Assembly: GCF_008704995.1 (NCBI RefSeq)
Contig: NZ_CP023747.1
Location: forward strand, 1,240,001 to 1,304,000
Reading direction: 5' to 3'
Length of the DNA: 64,000 nucleotides
Origin: Streptomyces nodosus
Lineage (GTDB): Bacteria > Actinomycetota > Actinomycetes > Streptomycetales > Streptomycetaceae
The position numbers were made by a program, and so were the translations under genes. Of the stretch, positions 42,669 to 50,291 are shown in pieces. Below the pieces are notes generated by a model. It did no database searches. It saw only the letters and a list, made by a program, of their open reading frames with translations, and was not told the DNA's origin. Numbering within the stretch: the first letter of the stretch is position 1; each line of letters begins with the position of its first letter.

Positions 42669-44054
42669 ATGCCCATCGCCACGGTGAACCCGGCGACCGG
42701 CGAGACGCTCAGGACGTACGACGCCCTGGGCGAGGAGGAGATCGAGCGCAGGCTCGCCGCCGCCGACACCGCGTTCCGCACCCATCGCACCACCACCTTC
42801 GCCGAACGGGCGCTGCGCATGCACAAGGCCGCCGATCTGCTCGACGCGGAGTGCCAGGACATCGCCCGGGTGATGACCACCGAGATGGGCAAGCCCATCA
42901 CCCAGGCCCGCGCCGAGGCCGCGAAGTGCGCCAAGGCGATGCGCTGGTACGCCGACCACGCCGAGGAACTGCTGGCCGACGAGGAGCCCGACGCACGGGA
43001 TGTGAAGGACTCGGGCGCCTCCTGGGTGATCGTGCGCTACCGGCCGCTCGGTCCGGTGCTCGCGGTGATGCCGTGGAACTTCCCGCTGTGGCAGGTGGTG
43101 CGGTTCGCCGCGCCCGCGCTGATGGCGGGCAATGTGGGGCTGCTCAAGCACGCCTCGAACGTGCCGGGGACCGCGCTCTTCCTGGAGGATCTGTTCCGCC
43201 GTGCGGGCTTCGCGGAGGGCTGTTTCCAGACCCTGCTGATCGGCTCGGGCGCGGTCGAGAGGGTGCTGCGCGATCCGCGGGTCAGGGCCGCCACCCTCAC
43301 CGGCAGCGAGCCGGCGGGCCGCTCCGTCGCCTCGATCGCCGGGGACGAGATCAAGAAGACGGTGCTGGAGCTGGGCGGCAGCGACCCGTACATCGTGATG
43401 CCGTCCGCGGAGCTGGACCGGGCCGCCGAGACCGCCGTGACGGCCCGGGTGCAGAACAACGGGCAGTCCTGCATCGCCGCCAAGCGGTTCATCGTGCACA
43501 CGGACGTCTTCGACGCCTTCGCCGAGCGGTTCACGGCCGGTATGAAGGCGCTGCGGGTCGGCGATCCGATGGCTGAGGAGACCGAGGTCGGACCGCTCTC
43601 CAGCGAACGGGGCCGCGCCGATCTGGCGGAACTGGTCGACGACGCGGTGGGCGCCGGCGCGACGGTGCTGTGCGGCGGCACCCGCCCCGACGGGCCCGGC
43701 TGGTACTACCCGCCGACGGTGCTCACCGGCATCACCCCGCGGATGCGCATCCACCACGAGGAGGCGTTCGGGCCCGTCGCCACCCTCTACCGGGCCGCCG
43801 ATCTGGACGAGGCGGTGGCCATCGCCAACGACTCCCCCTTCGGGCTGGGTTCCGACGTCTGGACGCACAACGGCACCGAGGTCGACCGCTTCGTCCAGGA
43901 CCTGGAGGCCGGCGGAGTGTTCATCAACGGGATGACGGCCTCGCACCCGGCCTTCCCGTTCGGCGGCGTCAAGCGCTCCGGGTACGGGCGCGAGCTGTCG
44001 GGGCACGGGATCCGCGAGTTCTGCAACATCACCACGGTATGGCACGGGGCATGA
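42669..44054 (+). CDS. Aldehyde dehydrogenase (NADP-dependent succinic-semialdehyde type)
   Basis: A 461-aa aldehyde dehydrogenase. PWNFPLWQVVRFAAPALMAG near residue 137, KHASNVPG, the glutamate in KTVLELGGSDPYIV near 236, the catalytic cysteine in NNGQSCIAAKRF near 270, and HEEAFGPVA near 363 are all intact. The start VNPATGETLRTYDALGEEEI resembles GabD1-type succinic-semialdehyde dehydrogenases of actinobacteria, so the GABA/TCA bypass is a plausible role; other aldehydes are possible. ATG 42669 follows AGGAGGTC. Followed closely by a DUF6213 gene. Confidence 0.9.
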   Translation: MPIATVNPATGETLRTYDALGEEEIERRLAAADTAFRTHRTTTFAERALRMHKAADLLDAECQDIARVMTTEMGKPITQARAEAAKCAKAMRWYADHAEELLADEEPDARDVKDSGASWVIVRYRPLGPVLAVMPWNFPLWQVVRFAAPALMAGNVGLLKHASNVPGTALFLEDLFRRAGFAEGCFQTLLIGSGAVERVLRDPRVRAATLTGSEPAGRSVASIAGDEIKKTVLELGGSDPYIVMPSAELDRAAETAVTARVQNNGQSCIAAKRFIVHTDVFDAFAERFTAGMKALRVGDPMAEETEVGPLSSERGRADLAELVDDAVGAGATVLCGGTRPDGPGWYYPPTVLTGITPRMRIHHEEAFGPVATLYRAADLDEAVAIANDSPFGLGSDVWTHNGTEVDRFVQDLEAGGVFINGMTASHPAFPFGGVKRSGYGRELSGHGIREFCNITTVWHGA

Positions 44055-44066
44055 GCGTTCCGCGAC

Positions 44067-44072
44067 TACGAT
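44067..44072 (+). promoter_or_regulatory. -10 box TACGAT six bases before the DUF6213 start
   Basis: TACGAT ends at 44072 and the GTG start is at 44079, leaving six bases and no SD. This implies a leaderless mRNA. No good -35 is visible. Confidence 0.5.
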
Positions 44073-44078
44073 CCCCTT

Positions 44079-44309
44079 GTGAACCGTGAAGTGACCCTGC
44101 CTCTGATCGTCGACGACCACGGCACATTGCAGGTGGCGGCCGCGGATGTCAGCAAGCTGCTGCGCACCCTCGGCGGCCGGTGGCTGCGTCTGGTGGAGGC
44201 CGGCGAGGACGGTCTCGACGAGGACACGGTGGCGACGCTCACCATCGAACTCGCCAAGCTCGCGGACCGGATCGACGTGGCCTGCATCGCGCACAGCTCG
44301 CGCCGCTGA
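44079..44309 (+). CDS. DUF6213-family small protein
   Basis: A 76-aa acidic cytosolic protein that I recognise as DUF6213-like: start NREVTLPLIVDDHGTLQVAA, helix DVSKLLRTLGGRWLRLVEAG near residue 23, and end AKLADRIDVACIAHSSRR. The GTG start has no SD and follows TACGAT at six bases, so it is probably translated from a leaderless transcript. It lies between the aldehyde dehydrogenase gene and rppA. Function unknown. Confidence 0.78.
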   Translation: MNREVTLPLIVDDHGTLQVAAADVSKLLRTLGGRWLRLVEAGEDGLDEDTVATLTIELAKLADRIDVACIAHSSRR

Positions 44310-44369
44310 GCGGGGAGCGGGACCGGCGCGTCCACCGGGGACGACGGCCTGACGAGGCCGCCCATCACT

Positions 44370-44444
44370 CTCCGCTCATCGCTGGAGCGGAGTAATCCGA
44401 CGCGATATCGGCGCGCCGCGGGGTGATCGTGGGTGAGCACCCCG
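44370..44444. promoter_or_regulatory. Inverted repeats in the rppA upstream region
   Basis: CTCCGCT/AGCGGAG (44370-44376, 44386-44392) and CGGGGTG/CACCCCG (44419-44425, 44438-44444) lie 70-140 bp before rppA. Either could be an operator or, for the first, a terminator of the DUF6213 transcript. No clear promoter boxes. Confidence 0.35.
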
Positions 44445-44512
44445 CATACGGGTGACCCCCCTTCCGCCGGGGGACCGACGGTCCTGAGCCAAGGCGAAAG
44501 AAGGCGCGCTCC

Positions 44513-45580
44513 ATGGCGACTCTGTGCAGACCCGCGGTCCACGTCCCCGAACATGTGATCACGATGGAGGACACGCTCGAACTGGCGCGCTCCCGCCACC
44601 CGGATCACCCTCAACTCCCGCTGGCCCTGCGACTGATCGAGAACACCGGGGTCCGCACCCGGCACATCGTGCAGCCCATCGAGGAGACCCTGAAGCACCC
44701 CGGCTTCGAGGAGCGCAACGACCTCTACGAGGCCGAGGCGAAGGCCCGTGTCCCCGCGGTCGTACAGCAGGCGCTGGACGACGCCGAGCTGCTCAGCACC
44801 GACATCGACGTGATCATCTATGTGTCGTGCACCGGGTTCATGATGCCCTCGCTGACCGCGTGGCTGATCAACACCATGGACTTCGAGACCGACACCCGGC
44901 AGCTGCCCATCGCCCAGCTGGGCTGCGCGGCGGGCGGTGCGGCCATCAACCGGGCGCACGACTTCTGCACGGCCTACCCGGACGCCAACGCGCTGATCGT
45001 GGCCTGTGAGTTCTGCTCGCTGTGCTACCAGCCCACCGACCTGGGCGTCGGCTCGCTGCTGTCCAACGGCCTGTTCGGCGACGGGGTGGCGGCGGCGGTC
45101 GTCCGCGGCCGGGGCGGCACCGGCGTCAAGCTGGAACGCAACGGCTCGTATCTGATCCCCAAGACCGAGGAGTGGATCGCCTACGACGTCCGGGCCACCG
45201 GATTCCACTTCCTGCTGGACAAGCGGGTGCCGGCCACGATGGAGCCGCTCGCCCCGGCCCTCCAGGAGCTGGCACGGCAGCACCGATGGGACGCCTCCGA
45301 GCTGGACTTCTACATCATCCACGCGGGCGGCCCACGGATCCTGGACGATCTGAGCAAGTTTCTGCGGGTGCCGCCGGAGGCCTTCCGGTTCAGCCGGGCC
45401 ACGCTCACCGAGTACGGCAACATCGCGAGCGCCGTCGTCCTGGACGCGCTGCGCCGGCTGTTCGAGGCGGGCGGCGCCGAGCACGAGGCGCGCGGGATGC
45501 TGGCCGGCTTCGGGCCGGGCATCACGGCGGAGATGTCCCTGGGGCGCTGGCAGATATCCGGGAACGGAAGCAAGCGATGA
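44513..45580 (+). CDS. rppA: 1,3,6,8-Tetrahydroxynaphthalene synthase (type III PKS)
   Basis: A 355-aa chalcone-synthase-fold enzyme that condenses five malonyl-CoA to tetrahydroxynaphthalene. The catalytic cysteine is Cys138 in AQLGCAAGGAAINRA, with the partner histidine in FYIIHAGGPRILDDLSKFL near 270 and asparagine in LTEYGNIASAVVLDALRRLF near 303. CEFCSLCYQPTD near 168 is typical of RppA. The start ATLCRPAVHVPEHVITMEDT matches the family. AAGAAGG lies upstream of the ATG. It is the first gene of a rppA-CYP158A2-momA cluster that makes flaviolin-type brown pigments or melanins. Confidence 0.96.
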   Translation: MATLCRPAVHVPEHVITMEDTLELARSRHPDHPQLPLALRLIENTGVRTRHIVQPIEETLKHPGFEERNDLYEAEAKARVPAVVQQALDDAELLSTDIDVIIYVSCTGFMMPSLTAWLINTMDFETDTRQLPIAQLGCAAGGAAINRAHDFCTAYPDANALIVACEFCSLCYQPTDLGVGSLLSNGLFGDGVAAAVVRGRGGTGVKLERNGSYLIPKTEEWIAYDVRATGFHFLLDKRVPATMEPLAPALQELARQHRWDASELDFYIIHAGGPRILDDLSKFLRVPPEAFRFSRATLTEYGNIASAVVLDALRRLFEAGGAEHEARGMLAGFGPGITAEMSLGRWQISGNGSKR

Positions 45581-45609
45581 CCACCGACACGGACCGTGAG
45601 GCGGTGTGA
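45577..45609 (+). CDS. Ten-codon ORF linking rppA and the P450 gene
   Basis: ATG at 45577 overlaps the rppA stop (ATGA) and the frame MTTDTDREAV ends at TGA 45609, one base before the P450 ATG at 45611. The chained stop-start junctions would let ribosomes pass from rppA to the P450, which has no strong SD of its own. It may be a coupling peptide or simply chance. Confidence 0.3.
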   Translation: MTTDTDREAV

Positions 45610-45610
45610 G

Positions 45611-46825
45611 ATGGCCGAGGAAACGATCACCGACTGCATGCCGCCGGTGCGCGAATGGCCGGTCACGGACCTGGCCGGCGTGGACTTCGACCCGTTCCTC
45701 GCGCAGTTGATGCGCGAGGGCCCGGTCACCCGGATCAAGCTGCCCAACGGTGAGGGCTGGGCCTGGCTGGTGACCCGCCACGACGATGTGCGGACGGTCG
45801 CGAACGACCCCCGCTTCAGCCGTGCGGCGGTCATGGAGCAGCAGGTCACCCGGCTCGCTCCGCACTTCATCCCGCAGCCCGGCGCGGTCGGCTTCCTGGA
45901 CCCGCCCGACCACACCCGGCTGCGTCGCGCGGTCGCGACGGCCTTCACGGCACGCGGCGTGGAGCGGGTGCGCGACCGGGCGCGGCGGATGCTCGACGAA
46001 CTCGTCGACGAACTCCTCCAGGACGGGCCGCCCGCGGACCTGGTCGCCTCGGTGCTCAGCCCCTTCCCCATCGCCGTGATCTGCGAGCTGATGGGGGTCC
46101 CGGCCACCGACCGGCAGAAGATGCACGCCTGGACCCAGCTGATCCTGTCCTCCTCGCACGGGGCGAAGGTCTCCGAGGAGGCCAAGGACGAGATGGGCGC
46201 GTACTTCGCCGACCTCATCGGCCGCCGCGAGGGCAGCGCGGGAGAGGACGTCACCTCGCTGCTCGGCGGGGCGCTGGGCCTGGGCGAGGTGACGCTCGAC
46301 GAGGCGGTGGGGCTCGCCGTGCTGCTGCAGATCGGCGGGGAGGCGGTCACCAACAACAGCGGGCAGATGTTCTACCTCCTGCTGACCCGCCCGGAGCTGG
46401 CCGAGCGGCTGCGGGCCGAGCCGGAGATCCGGCGGCAGGCCATCGACGAGCTGCTGCGCTACCTCCCGCACCGCAACGCGGTGGGGCTGTCCAGGATCGC
46501 CCTGGAGGACGTCGAGATCCAGGGGGTGCGGATCCGGGCGGGCGACGCGGTCTATGTGTCGTATCTGGCCGCCAACCGTGACCCGGGGGTCTTCCCCGAC
46601 CCGGAGACGATCGACGTCGAGCGCTACCCGAACTCCCATGTGGCGTTCGGTTTCGGCCCGCACTACTGCCCGGGCGGGATGCTGGCGCGGCTGGAGTCCG
46701 AGCTGATGGTGGACGCCCTCCTCGACCGGGTGCCCGGGCTGCGTCTGTCCGTGGAGCCGGACCAGGTTCCCTTCCGGAAGGGCGCGTTGATCCGCGGGCC
46801 CGAAGCCCTGCCCGTGATGTGGTGA
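45611..46825 (+). CDS. Cytochrome P450, CYP158A2-like (flaviolin coupling)
   Basis: A 404-aa P450, equal in length to CYP158A2 of S. coelicolor and very similar to it from memory. The shared start pattern is EETI..PPVR.WP..DL, followed by GFLDPPDHTRLRRAV, the I-helix LLQIGGEAVTNNSGQM near residue 238, PHRNAVGLSRIALEDV near 287, and heme-binding FGFGPHYCPGGMLARLE with Cys353. As in CYP158A2 the I-helix has no classical acid-alcohol pair (A-V-T-N). The enzyme joins flaviolin units through C-C bonds, forming dimers and trimers. Located between rppA and the cupin gene in one operon. Confidence 0.94.
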   Translation: MAEETITDCMPPVREWPVTDLAGVDFDPFLAQLMREGPVTRIKLPNGEGWAWLVTRHDDVRTVANDPRFSRAAVMEQQVTRLAPHFIPQPGAVGFLDPPDHTRLRRAVATAFTARGVERVRDRARRMLDELVDELLQDGPPADLVASVLSPFPIAVICELMGVPATDRQKMHAWTQLILSSSHGAKVSEEAKDEMGAYFADLIGRREGSAGEDVTSLLGGALGLGEVTLDEAVGLAVLLQIGGEAVTNNSGQMFYLLLTRPELAERLRAEPEIRRQAIDELLRYLPHRNAVGLSRIALEDVEIQGVRIRAGDAVYVSYLAANRDPGVFPDPETIDVERYPNSHVAFGFGPHYCPGGMLARLESELMVDALLDRVPGLRLSVEPDQVPFRKGALIRGPEALPVMW

Positions 46826-46832
46826 GCGACCG

Positions 46833-47402
46833 ATGACGGCTCACGGCATGGCGGCGACCGACGGGGCGGCGGACGAGGAAAGGACGGCGGTCGAAGGGCT
46901 GTTCGTCCCGCCGGGGCACGGGCGGGTGGTTCAGACCCCGGCCCAGCATGTGACGTTCAAGGTGACCGGCTCCCACTCGCGCATGGCGTCCACCTTCGAG
47001 GTGCTGGTACCGCCGGGGTTCGATGTGGGCGCCCATGTGCACACGCGCAGCGAGGAGTTGTTCTATGTGCTGGAGGGCGAGTTGGACGTGCTCGCCTTCG
47101 AGCCGCGCATCCGGACCCCGGACCACTGGCAGAAGTGGGAGTCCCGCTCGGGCACCCGGGTGGTGCGGGCGACCCCGGGCACGGTCATCGTCGTACCGCC
47201 CGGCTGCCCGCACGCGTTCGCCAACCCGACGGAGACCCCGGCGAAGATGTTCTTCCAGGCGTCCCCGCCCCCGGACCACGAACGCTACTTCGAGGAACTG
47301 CTGGAGATCCTGGGCAACGGGGGCCCGCCGGACCTCGCGGCGATCGAGGAGCTGCGCAGGCGGTACGACATCGAGCAGCTGACGCCGCTGAAGCACCGGT
47401 AG
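46833..47402 (+). CDS. momA: Cupin quinone-forming monooxygenase (MomA-like)
   Basis: A 189-aa single-cupin protein. The metal-binding segments are GAHVHTRSEELFYVLEGELD near residue 63 and PGTVIVVPPGCPHAFANPT near 115, with H-x-H-x-E and a later H as ligands. In this setting it matches MomA, the anthrone-oxygenase-like cupin that oxidises tetrahydroxynaphthalene to the quinone flaviolin before P450 coupling; SCO1208 is the S. coelicolor counterpart as I recall. GTGAG lies 6-8 nt before the ATG. Third gene of the rppA operon, closed by a 91-bp inverted repeat that includes its stop codon. Confidence 0.88.
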   Translation: MTAHGMAATDGAADEERTAVEGLFVPPGHGRVVQTPAQHVTFKVTGSHSRMASTFEVLVPPGFDVGAHVHTRSEELFYVLEGELDVLAFEPRIRTPDHWQKWESRSGTRVVRATPGTVIVVPPGCPHAFANPTETPAKMFFQASPPPDHERYFEELLEILGNGGPPDLAAIEELRRRYDIEQLTPLKHR

Positions 47403-47490
47403 TGCCGCGCGGCGCCCGGGCCTTTCCGACGGATCTGCGTGACGTCGGAAAGGCCCGGGCGCCTCCCACGAGCGCTGCCTCGCGGCACTA
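47400..47490. terminator. Long double inverted repeat between momA and acyl-CoA dehydrogenase
   Basis: Inner arms of 20 perfect bases (47411-47430 GGCGCCCGGGCCTTTCCGAC; 47444-47463) flank a 13-nt loop. Outer arms TAGTGCCGCG (47400-47409) and CGCGGCACTA (47481-47490) begin with the stop codons of both convergent genes. The structure is symmetric and should terminate both strands. Confidence 0.9.
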
Positions 47491-48720
47491 GCGGATGGGC
47501 ATTCCCGACAGCGTACGGGCGATCACCAGCCGCTGGATCTCGCTGGTGCCTTCGAAGATCGTATAAATCGCCGCGTCACGGTGCATCCGCTCCACCGGGT
47601 ACTCACGGGTGTAGCCGTTGCCCCCGAGGATCTGTATCGCCTGGGCCGTGACCTCCTTGGCGGTCTCGCTGGCGAACAGCTTGGACATCGACCCCTCGGC
47701 CGCGGTGAACGGCCTGCCGTTGACCGCCATCCAGGAGGCCCGCCACACCAGCAGCCGCGCCGCGTCGATCCGGGTGCGCATGTCCGCGAGCTGGAAGGCG
47801 ACGCCCTGGTTGTCGATGATCGGTCGTCCGAACTGCTCCCGGGTCCCGGCGTAGTCGAGGGCCACCTCGTACGCGGCGCGGGCGGTCCCCACGGCCATCG
47901 CGCCCACGGCCGGGCGGGAGGCCTCGAAGGTGGCCATGGCCGCGTTCTTCACCCGCTCCCCCGGGCCGGCGGTCCTCGCCCGCTCCCGGGCCCGGGCCAG
48001 CCGTTCGTCCAGCTTCTCCTTGCCGCCGAGCAGACAGGAGCCGGGGACCCGGACGTCGTCGAGGACCACCTCGGCGGTGTGCGAGGCGCGGATGCCGTGC
48101 TTGCGGAACTTCTGCCCCTGGGACAGGCCCGGGGTGTTCGGGGGGACGATGAAGGAGGCATGGCCCCTGGGGCCGAGCTCGGGGTCCACGGCGGCCACCA
48201 CGACATGGACGCCCGCGATGCCGCCGTTGGTCGCCCAGGTCTTGGTGCCGTTGATCATCCACTCGTCCCCGGCCTCGTCGTACACGGCGCGGGTGCGCAG
48301 GGCGGCCACATCGGAACCGGCGTCGGGTTCGGAGGAGCAGAAGGCGGCCACCTTGACGTCCTGGGGGTCGCCGTACATCTGGGGGATCCAGGTGCCGATC
48401 TGCTCGTCGGTGCCGTTGGCGAGGACGCCGACGGCGGCGAGCCCGGTTCCGACGATGGACAGCGCGATGCCCGCGTCGCCCCAGAACAACTCCTCCATGG
48501 TCAGGGGTATTCCGAGCCCGGTGGGGTCGAAGTACTGCTGGGCGTAGAAGTCCAGGGAGTAGATGCCGAGCTTCGCGGCCTCCTGGATGACCGGCCAGGG
48601 AGTCTCCTCACGCTCGTCCCATTCGGCGGCCGCGGGGCGGATCACATCGGCGGCGAAACCGTGCAGCCAGTCGCGGACCTCCTTCTGTTCGTCGTTGAGC
48701 TCCATGGTGAACTCGGCCAT
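47488..48720 (-). CDS. Acyl-CoA dehydrogenase
   Basis: A 410-aa flavoenzyme of beta-oxidation-type chemistry. FAD/substrate segments are [20 protein letters not shown] near residue 126 and [20 protein letters not shown] near 160. The FAD-adenine loop is [20 protein letters not shown] near 293 and the catalytic-base region is [20 protein letters not shown] near 384, with the glutamate in the classical short-chain position. The start is ATG 48720. The gene is divergent from a TetR gene, with nested inverted repeats between them, so it is probably repressed by that protein and induced by acyl-CoAs. The acyl substrate is unknown. Confidence 0.9.
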   Translation of the reverse strand: MAEFTMELNDEQKEVRDWLHGFAADVIRPAAAEWDEREETPWPVIQEAAKLGIYSLDFYAQQYFDPTGLGIPLTMEELFWGDAGIALSIVGTGLAAVGVLANGTDEQIGTWIPQMYGDPQDVKVAAFCSSEPDAGSDVAALRTRAVYDEAGDEWMINGTKTWATNGGIAGVHVVVAAVDPELGPRGHASFIVPPNTPGLSQGQKFRKHGIRASHTAEVVLDDVRVPGSCLLGGKEKLDERLARARERARTAGPGERVKNAAMATFEASRPAVGAMAVGTARAAYEVALDYAGTREQFGRPIIDNQGVAFQLADMRTRIDAARLLVWRASWMAVNGRPFTAAEGSMSKLFASETAKEVTAQAIQILGGNGYTREYPVERMHRDAAIYTIFEGTSEIQRLVIARTLSGMPIR

Positions 48721-48744
48721 GTCCCCTCCAGCACCGCACTATGA

Positions 48745-48778
48745 TGTTACTTGCGGTAACACGGTCCGTCACCGCAAG
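48745..48778. promoter_or_regulatory. Nested inverted repeats between acyl-CoA dehydrogenase and TetR genes
   Basis: TGTTAC-TTGCG-GTAACA (48745-48761) overlaps a second repeat CTTGCGGT (48750-48757)/ACCGCAAG (48771-48778). They lie 25-58 bp before the dehydrogenase start and about 120 bp before the TetR start. Likely operator(s) of the neighbouring TetR protein. Confidence 0.65.
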
Positions 48779-48894
48779 CCGGAAAGTCAACTCCCTGATC
48801 GGCGCGGCAGAGGTCGGCAGCTCGTTCGATACCGGCCCGACCTTCAGTGTTAGTTTGCGCAGGCGTCACCGACAGAGCAGGGGTGGGAGAACAC

Positions 48895-49539
48895 ATGGAC
48901 ACCACACAGCGGACCGATCAGCAGCGGTCCGCCGACCGCCGCCGGCGAGAGCTGCTGGAGGCCGCCGACCGAGTGGTGCTGCGCGACGGCCCCGGGGCCT
49001 CGATGAACGCCATCGCCGCCGAGGCCGGCATCACCAAGCCGATCCTCTACCGTCACTTCGGCGACAAGGGCGGTCTGTACGCCGCGCTCGCCAAGCGCCA
49101 CACCGACGCGCTGCTCGACTCGCTGCGGGCGGCGCTGGACGCCCCGGCCGAGCGCCGGCAGCGGGTCGAGTCCACCCTGGACACCTACCTCGCGGCGATC
49201 GAGGCACGGCCCCAGGTCTATCGCTTCCTGATGCATCCGGCCGAGGGCGGTTCACAGCACGACCAGGGCTTCGACACGGGCCGGCACGCCATCCCGCTGC
49301 TGCGCCGGATGGGCGAGGAACTGGCTCAGGTCATCGAGGACCGGCTGGAGCTCGGCCCGGGCAGCCATCAGCTCGCCCGGGTGTGGGGACATGGCATCGT
49401 CGGCATGATGCACGCGGCCGGCGACTGGTGGCTGGGCGACCGGCCCTGCTCACGGGCGGAGTTGGTGCGGAGCCTGGCGGACCTGCTGTGGGGGCGGCTG
49501 GCCGTCGCCGGGGACCGGGTGGGGAGCCCCGGGTTCTGA
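48895..49539 (+). CDS. TetR-family transcriptional regulator
   Basis: A 214-aa repressor. The N-terminal HTH occupies residues 16-62 (ELLEAADRVVLRDGPGASMN and GITKPILYRHFGDKGGLYAA), with a helical ligand-binding domain after it. ATG 48895 follows GGGAG at 5-7 nt; the frame is open further upstream without SD. It is divergent from the acyl-CoA dehydrogenase, and the nested palindromes near 48745-48778 are its likely operators. A fatty-acyl-CoA ligand is inferred from the neighbour. It converges on the deformylase gene. Confidence 0.9.
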   Translation: MDTTQRTDQQRSADRRRRELLEAADRVVLRDGPGASMNAIAAEAGITKPILYRHFGDKGGLYAALAKRHTDALLDSLRAALDAPAERRQRVESTLDTYLAAIEARPQVYRFLMHPAEGGSQHDQGFDTGRHAIPLLRRMGEELAQVIEDRLELGPGSHQLARVWGHGIVGMMHAAGDWWLGDRPCSRAELVRSLADLLWGRLAVAGDRVGSPGF

Positions 49540-49615
49540 GAGCGTACGTCGTGTCCGGCCGTCCTGCCGCGGCCGGACCGGCCCGGGGGGCGACGTCCCG
49601 TCGCCACGCCCCGGT

Positions 49616-50149
49616 TCAGGGCTTTCTGCGGCTCCACCGCCGCATCACCCGGCGCTGCCGCCGGCCGCTGAGCCGGTCCACGTACAGACCCCCGTCGAGG
49701 TGGTCGCACTCGTGCTGCAGACACCGGGCGAACCACCCGGTGCCCTCCACCGTCACCGGCTCGCCGTCCACCGTGAACCCCTCGACGACCGCGCGGTCGT
49801 ACCGTTCCGTCCCCGCCTCCAGGCCCGGTAGGGAGAGGCATCCCTCGGGGCCGCGCAGCACCACACCGTCCGCCGCCACCAGCCGTGGGTTCACCACATG
49901 CCCCAGATGGCGGACCTCCTCGTCGTCCGGGCAGTCGTACACGAACACCCGCAGCGGCTCACCGATCTGGTTCGCCGCCAGCCCCACGCCCCGGGCGGCG
50001 TACATGGTGGCGAACATGTCCTCCACCAGCCGGGCCAGTTCGGGACCGAAGTCGGTGACCTGCGCACACGGCGTCTGCAGCACGCTCTCGCCGAGCAGGG
50101 TGACAGGCCGGACGCGCCCTCGGGTGCCCGGGATGGAGGCTCTTCGCAT
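49616..50149 (-). CDS. def: Peptide deformylase
   Basis: A 177-aa metalloenzyme that removes the formyl group from nascent proteins. All three motifs are intact: GVGLAANQI near residue 54, EGCLSLPG near 99 (cysteine ligand) and QHECDHLDG near 145 (two histidine ligands and the catalytic glutamate). The basic tail RRQRRVMRRWSRRKP is longer than minimal. Streptomycetes have several def genes; this is probably an accessory copy, as it is not next to fmt. ATG 50149 has no SD and TACCCT ends seven bases before it, suggesting a leaderless mRNA; ATG 50173 is an alternative. Confidence 0.9.
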   Translation of the reverse strand: MRRASIPGTRGRVRPVTLLGESVLQTPCAQVTDFGPELARLVEDMFATMYAARGVGLAANQIGEPLRVFVYDCPDDEEVRHLGHVVNPRLVAADGVVLRGPEGCLSLPGLEAGTERYDRAVVEGFTVDGEPVTVEGTGWFARCLQHECDHLDGGLYVDRLSGRRQRRVMRRWSRRKP

Positions 50150-50156
50150 GGTGGCA

Positions 50157-50162
50157 AGGGTA
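50157..50162 (-). promoter_or_regulatory. -10-like TACCCT seven bases before def
   Basis: On the minus strand TACCCT (50162-50157) ends seven bases before ATG 50149. No SD and no convincing -35 are visible. Confidence 0.4.
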
Positions 50163-50202
50163 CGGTCCTCCATGCCGCGCAAGCACCGCAGTGGTGACAC
50201 GA

Positions 50203-50232
50203 TTCGGGCAGCTGAGCGGATCTCGATAGGCT
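50203..50232 (+). promoter_or_regulatory. Possible promoter of murT-gatD
   Basis: TTCGGG (50203-50208), an 18-bp spacer and TAGGCT (50227-50232), 59 bp upstream of the murT ATG, with AAGGAGG closer to the gene. The -35 is weak. Confidence 0.4.
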
Positions 50233-50291
50233 GAGGTCCACACGTTGCCGGGACAGGGCGCGGCGCCGTACGCAAGGAGGATCGAGAACTG

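Noticed and set aside
47185..47469. A 94-codon minus-strand frame starting in the long palindrome
   Set aside because: It mirrors the palindrome and momA in antisense; no SD or recognisable protein.
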